From assembly GCA_031265715.1 (NCBI GenBank), contig JAISCG010000060.1:1-9227 (forward strand): a DNA stretch of 9,227 bases, in the 5' to 3' direction. A model generated the notes under the pieces. The model had not been told where the DNA came from, did no database searches, and saw only the letters and a list, made by a program, of their open reading frames with translations. Each line of letters opens with the position of its first letter. The stretch's first letter is position 1. Source of the stretch: Holosporaceae bacterium. GTDB taxonomy: Bacteria; Pseudomonadota; Alphaproteobacteria; UBA3830. The position numbers and the translations under genes are program-made. Below are positions 1-6,927 of the stretch, piece after piece.

Positions 1-170
1 ACCTTTAGCATATCTTTCTCGAGCAATATTCATGCCTCAGCTTACAACTACAGAGAAGCTAAAGCAATTCACGCTAAAGCGTAATGTTTATACCCGGCCC
101 CATGGAAATAAAATATTCAATATTTGATCATAAAATATACTCCAATGAAAATAAAAAAGTGGGCATAATT
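1..170 (+). other. Left edge: open frames, no secure gene
   Basis: Two plus-strand frames are open from the left edge. One ends at a TAA at 82-84 and one at a TGA at 125-127, so either could be the 3' end of a gene lying mostly outside the window. The first stop overlaps an ATG at 84 (TAATG), the arrangement seen in coupled genes. Neither short peptide tail is recognisable, and open stretches of 27 to 41 codons are not strong evidence in AT-rich DNA. A short inverted repeat (ACGCT-AA-AGCGT, 71-82) is present. No convincing Shine-Dalgarno precedes the ATG at 84 or the one at 171. Confidence 0.25.
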
Positions 171-1106
171 ATGAAATTAATAACATTTATACTCTTGCTT
201 TTAATGCCGTTAGTAAATACTTCAGCAATTGATAACTCTCCGAATTTTGAAATCGTAACTTCAAATCATTGCGAAGAAGATGATAAATTACTCAACGATC
301 AGAGACTTGAAGTTCTAATGTCAAAAACGGAGCTTGAATTTTTAATCAGTCTTATAAAGAAATACAAACCCAAAAAAATACTGGAAATAGGAGTATTTAA
401 AGGGGGAAGTTCAGCAGTTATATTGAATTCCATAAAAGATATGCGCGAAACAAAGCTATATTCCATAGATTTATCTGAAACCTGTTATTCAGACAGTTCA
501 AAACCGACGGGATATGTGGTAAATGAACATTTTTTACATTTGGCGAAGGACAAATGGAAGCTGTATTTGGGGAATATGGCAGCAAAATTTATCGATGAAA
601 TAGGAGGCGATATAGATTTCGTATTTATAGATACAATGCACACGAACCCCGGTGAAATTCTCGATTTTTTGCAAATTTTGCCTTTTTTAAAGGAAGAAGC
701 GGTGGTGGTATTCCACGACGTTTCCTGTCATATATTTGCAGGAGAAAAGCTGTGGACAAATTGTGCGTTACTCAGCACGATAAAAGGAAGAAAAATAATT
801 CCAAACATTATACCATACAGCGATTTGTGGTTCGATATACCGTTGGCGTTCCCCAACATAGGAGCAATAAAATTAGAAGCTAAACAGCAACGGTTTGCTT
901 TTGATTATTTTAACCTGCTTGTGTTGCCCTGGTATTATATGCCGAACGATGAACAAATAAGTCTGTTAAAAGCGTTTTTTAAAAAACACTATAATGATTT
1001 TTGCTGCAGCATATTTGAGAGAGCGGTATCCGAGCACACAAGGTTGCACACAAAACTGCAGAAAAAATCGGTTCTGCGGCGTATAATCGATGCCATAAGG
1101 AATTGA
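171..1106 (+). CDS. Class I SAM methyltransferase-like protein with N-terminal export signal
   Basis: This 311-residue protein carries a class I SAM-dependent methyltransferase fold of the Methyltransf_24 / CmcI-like kind. Residues 70-81 (ILEIGVFKGGSS) are the SAM-binding motif I, Asp100 ends strand 2 (LYSID), and residues 148-157 (IDFVFIDTMH) give the acidic motif with the FIDxxH pattern. A VVVFHD strand follows near residue 178. The target cannot be read; this family often modifies sugars, antibiotics or small molecules. Residues 1-19 are hydrophobic and end in NTSA-ID, like a Sec signal peptide, which is odd for an enzyme using cytoplasmic SAM. The start at 171 was chosen because it places this segment at the N-terminus; an in-frame ATG at 84 would add 29 residues, and neither start has a clear Shine-Dalgarno. 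The gene is AT-rich with many AAA and ATA codons, unlike the next gene, which hints at transfer. Confidence 0.75.
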   Translation: MKLITFILLLLMPLVNTSAIDNSPNFEIVTSNHCEEDDKLLNDQRLEVLMSKTELEFLISLIKKYKPKKILEIGVFKGGSSAVILNSIKDMRETKLYSIDLSETCYSDSSKPTGYVVNEHFLHLAKDKWKLYLGNMAAKFIDEIGGDIDFVFIDTMHTNPGEILDFLQILPFLKEEAVVVFHDVSCHIFAGEKLWTNCALLSTIKGRKIIPNIIPYSDLWFDIPLAFPNIGAIKLEAKQQRFAFDYFNLLVLPWYYMPNDEQISLLKAFFKKHYNDFCCSIFERAVSEHTRLHTKLQKKSVLRRIIDAIRN

Positions 1107-1116
1107 TTGTGAAAAA

Positions 1117-1132
1117 AGGGGAAGCTTGCCCT
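1117..1132. repeat. Near-perfect 16-base palindrome after the methyltransferase
   Basis: AGGGGAAGCTTGCCCT reads as an inverted repeat with one mismatched pair (positions 5 and 12), 11 bases after the methyltransferase stop. There is almost no loop, so it looks more like a protein-binding site than a terminator, and no T-run follows. It may be chance. Confidence 0.25.
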
Positions 1133-1147
1133 GCTAAAGATCTGTTA

Positions 1148-1176
1148 TTGGTAGCATCAAAAAAATCACACATTAT
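1148..1176 (+). promoter_or_regulatory. Candidate sigma70-type promoter for the cyclase gene
   Basis: TTGGTA (1148-1153) and CATTAT (1171-1176) each match the sigma70 consensus at 4 of 6 positions and are separated by exactly 17 bases, about 60 bases ahead of the cyclase start. The match is moderate and the stretch is AT-rich, so this is only a suggestion. Confidence 0.3.
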
Positions 1177-1227
1177 CTTTCAAATTTAATCGGATGTTAA
1201 TTTTTTTACATTACTGTAGATTTATGC

Positions 1228-1233
1228 GGAGGG
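1228..1233 (+). promoter_or_regulatory. Ribosome binding site that fixes the GTG start at 1238
   Basis: GGAGGG lies 4 bases before GTG at 1238. It is a strong Shine-Dalgarno and supports a GTG start for the cyclase gene, although no ATG occurs at that point. Confidence 0.75.
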
Positions 1234-1237
1234 AAAC

Positions 1238-3400
1238 GTGACAGACGAAACCAAAAATAATGAGGATAATGGAAGCAGCGAAGACACGCCAAAAACCGAC
1301 GCTTCCGGAGGCGGTGCAGCCGAGACTCCCGTTGTCGATGAGAATTCTGGCGATAAAGGGAGCAGCGGAGATGATTCATCAAAAATCGGTACCCCCAAAG
1401 ACAGTGTAGCCGAAACTTCCGCTGTCAGTGAAGATTTAGACGATGATGATTTTGAAGAAGACGAACTTATAAAAGCTTCCTGTAATGAAGTTGAAAAGCA
1501 AATCACCGAGTTGATTGCAACCGGTCATATGTTTAAGGCGCACGTGATTGCCAAAAAAGCCTTTCAAAAACATTCGGATAACATAGGATTGGCCCAGGCG
1601 TACGCTCTCGTTTTGCTTAAAACCGGCGCGGTTAAAGAATCTCAGAATCTCATATATACCATTTTAGGAATCGTTCCCCAGAAAGATGAAGCAACAAATG
1701 CTATGGTTATCAGCATAGACGACCTTCTGACGAGCAAATTTCTCACCGAGGGGCGTGCCGATATAATCGCAAACATCGGTCACATATTCAATGAATCGTG
1801 GAAATATTCCAGAAGTTGCAGAGATCTCGAAATATCCCGGGAATTGTATATGGCTTCGTTCAAAAAAGAGAAAAAAACGAGGACCGGAATGCAGGCTGCC
1901 TGGCTTTCCTGGGTAACCGGGGAAGACGCCCAGGCGAAGCAGCTGTCGGCGGAGGTGCTGAAAATGTTACCTCCGTTCGGATTGGAGGCGTCTTTCAGCG
2001 AACTGATAGATTTGGCCGAAGCTCAGTTGTTGCTGGGACACGAGGATGACGCCTGTAAACTCTACGAAAAAGCGATGGAACAGAGTCAAAACGAGAATTA
2101 CATTTCAATCGTGACGGCTCGGCAGCAATTATATTTTTTGAGGGAAGCCGGTTTTAAAGTTCCCAACCGAACATTTGAAATTTTGCTCCCTCCGACAATC
2201 GTCGTGTTTACCGGACACTCGATCGACCACCCGAGCTTCCAGGTTTCGTTATTTCCCCAGGAAATTGAGGCGGATGTAAAACACATTATCACGGAAAAAC
2301 TGCGATCTATTAATGCAAAAATAGGATACAGCTCGGCTTCCTGCGGCGCCGATATTATATTCATGGAAGCGCTCCAGAGTCTGGGAGGAGAAGTTAACAT
2401 TATTTTGCCGTTCGCGATATCCGATTTCGTCGAAACTAACATAAGACATGCCGGTCCCCGCTGGGAGAAGAGGTGTCAGAAAATTCTCCAGAGTGCGCAC
2501 TCGGTCAGTTTTGCCTGCGAAGACCGCTATCTGGGCCACGACATGCTCTACAGGTTTGCAAACCACGTTATGCACGGAAGCGCGGTTATGCGCGGAAAAT
2601 TTTTGACGACGGAACCTCATTTGATGGCGGTTTGGCACTCCAGAACCGATGCGATTCCCGGAGGTCCCGTTGATTTTATCGACAGATGGACAAATATCAG
2701 CACGCTTCACCTGATAGATCTGGACGAACTCGGCGATAACGGCGGCAATTGCGAAAAAATAGATCTTTCCCTGGTGCAACCTCAGAAATTTTCACTCACT
2801 TTTGATCCGTTCATATCAAAAACTCCGGAGCGTGTCATAAAATCCATGATGTTTTCCGATTTATCCGGATACAGCAAATTGCAGGACGAGCACATACCGT
2901 CGTTTCTTGATTTTCTCGAAAAACTCAGCAGCGCCATAGAAAAAATCGGACTTTCGCTGGAATCGCTGAACACCTGGGGGGACGCCGTGTTTGCCGTCGC
3001 CGACAGCGCGATGAAAATTGCGGATTTCGGTCTGAGATATTGTGATATCATCGAAAATCTCGGATTAAAATACCCGGAATTTCCGTTTCCGATCAGGGCA
3101 AGAATTTCGCTGCATTCCGGGCCGGTGTTTCTGGCGCAGGATCCGTTTATCAAAAAAGTGAATTTCTACGGAGGCCATATAAACAGAGCAGCCAGACTCG
3201 AGCCGGTTACGGCGATCGGACAGGTGTACGCCACGCAGCAATTTGTGTCCCTGCTCTATGGAGAAACCAACGACGAACGCAACGAATTCGTACAAAAAGG
3301 ACTGAAATACTTCGAAAGATATGCCACCGAGTACGTCGGAGTAATCTCTCTGGCGAAAGGTTTCGGACAGCAGGAAGTTTACAATTTGCGCTGGAGATAG
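1238..3400 (+). CDS. TPR sensor - SLOG-like - class III nucleotide cyclase fusion
   Basis: This 720-residue protein has four parts. Residues 1-78 are acidic, Ser/Gly/Thr-rich and probably disordered. Residues about 80-300 are helical TPR-like repeats resembling the TPR-S (DUF4071, TRAFs-binding) sensor, including an ESWKYS...DLEISRELY signature from residue 186. Residues about 320-486 form a Rossmann-like domain of SLOG type: TIVVFTGHS (320-328), CGAD (369-372) and a late AVWHS...GGPVDFIDRW segment. Residues about 530-700 are a class III adenylate/guanylate cyclase domain. The metal-binding aspartates Asp541 (FSDLSGYS) and Asp582 (TWGDAV) and the transition-state residues Asn649 and Arg653 (NRAAR) are present. 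The two positions that normally read the base appear to be Asn578 and Asn642 rather than Lys and Asp/Thr, so the nucleotide made is uncertain. It has no membrane segment and is probably cytoplasmic. SLOG and TPR-S domains are known from nucleotide-signal conflict systems; no cyclic-nucleotide-binding effector is visible nearby, so a defence role is only inferred. Confidence 0.85.
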   Translation: MTDETKNNEDNGSSEDTPKTDASGGGAAETPVVDENSGDKGSSGDDSSKIGTPKDSVAETSAVSEDLDDDDFEEDELIKASCNEVEKQITELIATGHMFKAHVIAKKAFQKHSDNIGLAQAYALVLLKTGAVKESQNLIYTILGIVPQKDEATNAMVISIDDLLTSKFLTEGRADIIANIGHIFNESWKYSRSCRDLEISRELYMASFKKEKKTRTGMQAAWLSWVTGEDAQAKQLSAEVLKMLPPFGLEASFSELIDLAEAQLLLGHEDDACKLYEKAMEQSQNENYISIVTARQQLYFLREAGFKVPNRTFEILLPPTIVVFTGHSIDHPSFQVSLFPQEIEADVKHIITEKLRSINAKIGYSSASCGADIIFMEALQSLGGEVNIILPFAISDFVETNIRHAGPRWEKRCQKILQSAHSVSFACEDRYLGHDMLYRFANHVMHGSAVMRGKFLTTEPHLMAVWHSRTDAIPGGPVDFIDRWTNISTLHLIDLDELGDNGGNCEKIDLSLVQPQKFSLTFDPFISKTPERVIKSMMFSDLSGYSKLQDEHIPSFLDFLEKLSSAIEKIGLSLESLNTWGDAVFAVADSAMKIADFGLRYCDIIENLGLKYPEFPFPIRARISLHSGPVFLAQDPFIKKVNFYGGHINRAARLEPVTAIGQVYATQQFVSLLYGETNDERNEFVQKGLKYFERYATEYVGVISLAKGFGQQEVYNLRWR

Positions 3401-3987
3401 AGGAAAATTTTCTCGGCCGTCTTCTCTGCTTTTTTGAAACCGAGAAGATGCGAAACATTATTTATTTTCTCCCGGCTAACATTTGGCATATCCCCGAAAT
3501 TATCGTCCAAAATTGACAGCGGAACTATTTCATCGTCATCGCTGCCGATGATTAAAATCGGACAATCGTGGCGGCACTCGTATTTTCTTTTCATGGATCG
3601 CAGATCAGCTGTCAGATCCGCGGCGACCACATTTTCCGGCATCGGTCCCTCGTAACCGCACATATTATGAAACGCCTGCAACGATTTCGCAGCGTTGATT
3701 TCATACATCTCTATCATGCGATCAATGTTTCGTTCGCGTATTTTTTTGGTTTCCTCCTCAACCCCGCAAAAATTCGTAAATCCCTGCAATCCGATGAGAT
3801 AATCAAATTTGATATCGGAATTGTTCAATTTTTGGAATCCGACGGAATGACCGACGCCGATGCAGCGGCGATCCTTTGCGAAATTTTCACCAAAATACAC
3901 CACGTCGCCGCTCAGCAACGGAGCGAGATTTCGCCAATATTCCCAGGTAAAACCAAACCCGTGACACAGTAAAAAAACAGGCTTCAT
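3379..3987 (-). CDS. Small alpha/beta hydrolase (esterase-like)
   Basis: This 202-residue protein is a compact alpha/beta hydrolase. It has an N-terminal oxyanion-loop motif LCHGFGFTWEYW (7-18), a nucleophile elbow GHSVG (46-50, Ser48), a candidate catalytic Asp152 in SDDDEIVP and His180 in NNVSHLLG. All three triad residues are therefore present in the usual order. It is shorter than typical family members of 250-300 residues, mainly between strands early in the fold. No signal peptide is seen, so it should be cytoplasmic. Some short hydrolases of this kind act on pimeloyl-ACP methyl ester in biotin synthesis, but no biotin genes are nearby and the substrate cannot be named. It converges on the cyclase gene and its last 22 bases overlap that gene's end. 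The Shine-Dalgarno before the ATG at 3987 is weak. Confidence 0.75.
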   Translation of the reverse strand: MKPVFLLCHGFGFTWEYWRNLAPLLSGDVVYFGENFAKDRRCIGVGHSVGFQKLNNSDIKFDYLIGLQGFTNFCGVEEETKKIRERNIDRMIEMYEINAAKSLQAFHNMCGYEGPMPENVVAADLTADLRSMKRKYECRHDCPILIIGSDDDEIVPLSILDDNFGDMPNVSREKINNVSHLLGFKKAEKTAEKIFLYLQRKL

Positions 3988-4013
3988 AATTTTTGTACCC
4001 GAATTCTCATATA

Positions 4014-4030
4014 AATGTTAGCATAACATT
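4014..4030. promoter_or_regulatory. Operator-like palindrome upstream of the hydrolase
   Basis: AATGTTAGCATAACATT is a perfect inverted repeat with 7-base arms and a GCA centre, 26 bases before the hydrolase ATG at 3987. The position, close to where a promoter would lie, suits a dimeric repressor site. A poor -35/-10 pair can be drawn through it on the minus strand (TTGCTT, TATGCT). No regulator is encoded nearby. Confidence 0.4.
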
Positions 4031-4052
4031 ATCTTTTGAGAAGCAAGAATTA

Positions 4053-4080
4053 CGAAAAACACTTCTGCTTCATCGAAGGT
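4053..4080 (-). terminator. Possible weak terminator of the 4099-4653 gene
   Basis: Read on the minus strand, ACCTTC and GAAGT can pair with one bulge around a short loop (4061-4080), and GTTTTTCG follows. It lies about 20 bases past the stop of the small membrane protein gene. The stem is short and imperfect, so the call is tentative. Confidence 0.25.
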
Positions 4081-4098
4081 CGCGGTACCGGGCCACAC

Positions 4099-4653
4099 TT
4101 AATTAAACTCTTCCATGTGAATTTTTAGATGCTTTATTCTCATATTTATCATATCAATCAGAACTCCGTAATGATGATAAGAGTATGATCTCAAATACAG
4201 ATCGGCATTTTGCTCTGCGTAGGATTCTATGAAGTTTTTAAAATCGTCCTCTAGTTTTTGCATTTTTTGCAAACGATCATCGTTTGTTTTGTCTTTCTCA
4301 ATTTTCTTTTTGTAAAGTTCCAGAAATTGATCAAACGTTCTTTTTAGCTCTGTTTTTTGCTTTTCATATTGATCTTTATAATAAGAAGTTTCGTATTCGG
4401 CAAAAGTTTTCCCGGCCAATTCTCTGTCGCCGACAGTATTGGAATTAATTTGTAGGATCGGATATTGATGCTTTCCATTAATGACCGAATTACCGGGGTC
4501 ATTTTTTAGAATTTCATTTAAAATGGGGGGCAATGTAGATCCAAAGTGATGTTTCGAAGCATTTTCAGAATCTGAATTGCCGATCTTTATGCTAATCCTG
4601 AGACTCAAAAGGATTAAAATAACCACAATTGCTATGAGTACTTTCTTCCACAT
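4099..4653 (-). CDS. Unrecognised membrane-anchored coiled-coil protein
   Basis: I do not recognise this 184-residue protein. Residues 1-3 (MWK) and Lys4 precede a strongly hydrophobic stretch, about residues 5-18, which should act as an N-terminal membrane anchor or uncleaved signal; no lipobox cysteine is seen. Residues about 25-80 look unstructured or mixed. Residues about 85-145 are rich in Lys, Glu, Asp and Gln with a helical, coiled-coil character, and the C-terminus has a YSYHHYG patch. The likely topology is inside-N with the bulk in the periplasm. The start is supported by AAGGA at 4661-4665, 7 bases before the ATG. It lies 82 bases downstream of the porin, in the same direction, beyond a GC hairpin, so it may be read by read-through or from its own promoter. 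It is more AT-rich than the porin. Confidence 0.65.
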   Translation of the reverse strand: MWKKVLIAIVVILILLSLRISIKIGNSDSENASKHHFGSTLPPILNEILKNDPGNSVINGKHQYPILQINSNTVGDRELAGKTFAEYETSYYKDQYEKQKTELKRTFDQFLELYKKKIEKDKTNDDRLQKMQKLEDDFKNFIESYAEQNADLYLRSYSYHHYGVLIDMINMRIKHLKIHMEEFN

Positions 4654-4707
4654 CTTTAGATCCTTGATTTTGCGTTGTTTGTTCTGATTTTTTGGATATT
4701 GAGGGAG

Positions 4708-4729
4708 GGGGGCGCCATTAAGCGCCCCT
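4708..4729 (-). terminator. Strong GC hairpin just after the porin stop
   Basis: GGGGCGC (4709-4715) and GCGCCCC (4722-4728) pair perfectly around a 6-base loop, with one further G-T pair. On the minus strand the stem begins 7 bases after the porin TGA. No T-run follows, so it is either a poor intrinsic terminator, a 3'-end stabilising hairpin, or a partial barrier before the gene at 4653. Confidence 0.55.
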
Positions 4730-4735
4730 GCGGCG

Positions 4736-6052
4736 TCAGATATTTATCTTTGTTCCGATCATAAATATGTTCCCTTTATTTTTCCCGGTGGACGATATCC
4801 CGCAGGCTTTACCGTAGGCTTGGGCTCGGGCGCAGCTGTCGCTTTTTATCCTGTCGTATTCGACGTAGACGCTCGCTCTTTTATCAAACGTGTATTCACC
4901 GGCAAGCGTAATTACGTCGGCGACGGATTTCTCGCTGTCGGAAAATTTTACCTTCGACGTAAAATAGCCGGCGGAAATCGCAAGTTTTGTATTGACCGCG
5001 TAGCTGAGTCCGACCGAGTACATTTTTCCGGTGTCGGCTCCCGGTTTCAGGCCGACTTCCGGATCGGAGAAAGTGTAATTTCTTTCTTTATCGAATGTCG
5101 CGATATCGGCCGTGGCGTGTCTTTTGGATCTCAGCGATTTTCCGTTGTCGGCATAGCCAAGCGCCAATTTAAAATCTCCGTAGCCGACGGTTGCTCCGAC
5201 GTTCCAGGCTCTGACGTCATGCACCCGGATGCCCGGCACGCTGGTGTTTCCTTTTCCGACCCAACCGCACAGCGATATTTTCCCGTTGAGCGCCTTTGGA
5301 TCGCCGAAATCGTAGGTAACGCCTCCGGTGACGATATTTGTCGAGTAGGCGGAACGCATCCCCGGAAAATTCGCCTTTTCCAAACTGATTTCCGGATTCT
5401 GCGGTTTCGGATGAAGCGTCTTGAACGGATTTGCGCTGCGGCTGTCCGGCGTAAATGATATGCCGAACGAAAAACCGGAGAAACTCGGGGAGGAATACGC
5501 TACTTTCGCGGCTTTATTGTCGTCAAAAGGAAAGCACATATCCACGAAAGAGCCCGCAGACTCATTGTAAAACAGCGAGAGATTTCTACTGGCAGCTCCG
5601 CCGTAGCCGACGAGGACGCTTCCCCCGTTTACAGTCATGGAATCAGCCGTTGTCGGAATGAATCCGATTTTTAACGCTCCGGCTGTTTCGGATTCCGCGA
5701 ACAGGTGCGCCGTCCTCAGGATCGGGCTCCCCTGTTTCATTATTCCGGAATTGGCTTTCATGCCGACCTCGGCGCCGTAGCTGTACCGGTCATATTTGTT
5801 GAGGTATTTCAGAAAGATATCGCCCTCCAGCGCAAATACGCCGTTTTTGTTGTCGCCCTTTTCGTCTTGATCTACGGAAAGTGCAGTAAAATTCAGAGTG
5901 CCTCTGAAGCTGAACGGACAATCCGTTCCGCTTTTTTTCAACTCATCTGCCACCATTTCGTTCAGCAATTTTACTTCATTGTCCTGAACATTTGCGGCCG
6001 AGCAGAGGTCGACTCCCATCAACAACACCGGTAAAAACATTATTCTCTTCAT
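4736..6052 (-). CDS. Outer-membrane porin
   Basis: This 438-residue protein is an outer-membrane beta-barrel porin of the alphaproteobacterial general-porin type. Residues 1-19 (MKRIMFLPVLLMGVDLCSA) are a Sec signal peptide with probable cleavage after CSA. The mature part shows repeated amphipathic strands with alternating aromatic and small residues, for example FRGTLNFTALSV, YSYGAEVGMKA, KVAYSSPSFSGFSFGISFTPD and YTFDKRASVYVEYDRI, with polar loops between. The last strand is NIFMIGTKINI, ending in Ile rather than the usual Phe. Cysteines are more frequent than usual, with a pair near the C-terminus (SDSCARAQAYGKACG) that could form a disulfide. The start at 6052 was chosen because the longer frame begins with a TTG at 6070 inside the intergenic gap. 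It follows the permease gene by 29 bases, so it is probably the last gene of the ABC operon and provides outer-membrane entry for the solute. Confidence 0.85.
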   Translation of the reverse strand: MKRIMFLPVLLMGVDLCSAANVQDNEVKLLNEMVADELKKSGTDCPFSFRGTLNFTALSVDQDEKGDNKNGVFALEGDIFLKYLNKYDRYSYGAEVGMKANSGIMKQGSPILRTAHLFAESETAGALKIGFIPTTADSMTVNGGSVLVGYGGAASRNLSLFYNESAGSFVDMCFPFDDNKAAKVAYSSPSFSGFSFGISFTPDSRSANPFKTLHPKPQNPEISLEKANFPGMRSAYSTNIVTGGVTYDFGDPKALNGKISLCGWVGKGNTSVPGIRVHDVRAWNVGATVGYGDFKLALGYADNGKSLRSKRHATADIATFDKERNYTFSDPEVGLKPGADTGKMYSVGLSYAVNTKLAISAGYFTSKVKFSDSEKSVADVITLAGEYTFDKRASVYVEYDRIKSDSCARAQAYGKACGISSTGKNKGNIFMIGTKINI

Positions 6053-6081
6053 TTTATATTTCCATATCAATTTACATTGAG

Positions 6082-6927
6082 TTATTTTAACTTATTTTCC
6101 ATTTTTTTCAAAGCGATAACTGCCAGCACAATGCTCCCTGTGAAAAATTTCAGATCCGACGGCGCGAGACCGAGAGAGAGCGCAATACCCTGCACCTGCT
6201 GATACACAAGCGCACCCAGCAGCGGCGCCATCAACTGTCGATTCAGCGTAGCGTTGCCGATTATTGCTTCGCCGATCATCAGGCTGGCGAGTCCGTGGAT
6301 CAAAATTCCGACTCCGATGCCCACGTCCATGTAGTTTTGCAGCTGAACAATGAGGCTTCCCGCAAGTCCGAACATGGCGCCGGCAATAAACAACCCGAAA
6401 ACGGTATATTTTCCGATGCTGATTCTCTGTTGTTTGGCCAGGTTCGGATTTAATCCGACCGCCCGAAATCTCAGCCCGAAATCGGTGCGCAAAAATACGG
6501 CGAACGGAAGCACGCAACAGGCCAAAAGTGCGATGATTATCAGCATGTTGCGGCCGATATCCGAGTCGAACAATCCCCCGCAATCGAACAGCGCGAGGTT
6601 CGGCTTGCCCATGATGCGCAGATTTACGCTGTAGGCCATGGTGCTGAGGATAATTCCCGCCAGCATTGAATTGACACGGAATTTCAGATGTATGAGCGCC
6701 GTGCACATCCCCATCAGACCTGCGCAAATTATGCTGCAGGGAATCGCGACGGCCGGATGCATTCCGGACGACATGCAAACGGCGCACACAGCTCCGCCCA
6801 GCGGATAGGCGCCGTCAGCCGTCAGATCGGCGAAATCCAAAAAACGAAACGGGATCATTATGCCGTAGGCTATGATCGCCAGAATAAGACCCTGTTGCAG
6901 GCCGTTTATGACGAGATCAACAGACAT
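6082..6927 (-). CDS. ABC transporter permease, TrpY-like
   Basis: This 281-residue inner-membrane protein is the permease of an ABC importer of the BPD_transp_2 / TrpXYZ type. It is hydrophobic throughout, with about eight membrane segments. An LTADGAYPLGGAV segment lies near residue 30, and the coupling region RAVGLNPNLAKQQRISIGKY precedes a GAMFGLAGSL helix. A GIGVGILIHGLASLMIGEA helix, typical of the family, follows. The start at 6927 is supported by GGGAG at 6934-6938, 6 bases before the ATG; the longer frame would begin at a TTG at 6963. It overlaps the ATPase gene by 11 bases, which suggests translational coupling and fixed stoichiometry. It forms the membrane channel for the lipoprotein-bound solute. 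Relatives are annotated as tryptophan/tyrosine transporters, but the substrate is not shown here. Confidence 0.85.
   Translation of the reverse strand: MSVDLVINGLQQGLILAIIAYGIMIPFRFLDFADLTADGAYPLGGAVCAVCMSSGMHPAVAIPCSIICAGLMGMCTALIHLKFRVNSMLAGIILSTMAYSVNLRIMGKPNLALFDCGGLFDSDIGRNMLIIIALLACCVLPFAVFLRTDFGLRFRAVGLNPNLAKQQRISIGKYTVFGLFIAGAMFGLAGSLIVQLQNYMDVGIGVGILIHGLASLMIGEAIIGNATLNRQLMAPLLGALVYQQVQGIALSLGLAPSDLKFFTGSIVLAVIALKKMENKLK

Noticed and set aside
2249..2779. 176-codon minus-strand frame opposite the cyclase gene
   Set aside because: It sits inside the SLOG-coding part of a well-supported gene and has no recognisable domain.
4820..5458. 212-codon plus-strand open frame opposite the porin
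   Set aside because: It lies wholly antisense to a convincing porin gene, gives an Arg/Phe-rich low-meaning protein, and is an expected shadow of the porin's codon bias.
6092..6787. 231-codon minus-strand frame inside the permease gene
   Set aside because: It is a different frame of the permease, Arg/His-rich with no recognisable domain; the permease frame has family motifs and a good ribosome binding site.
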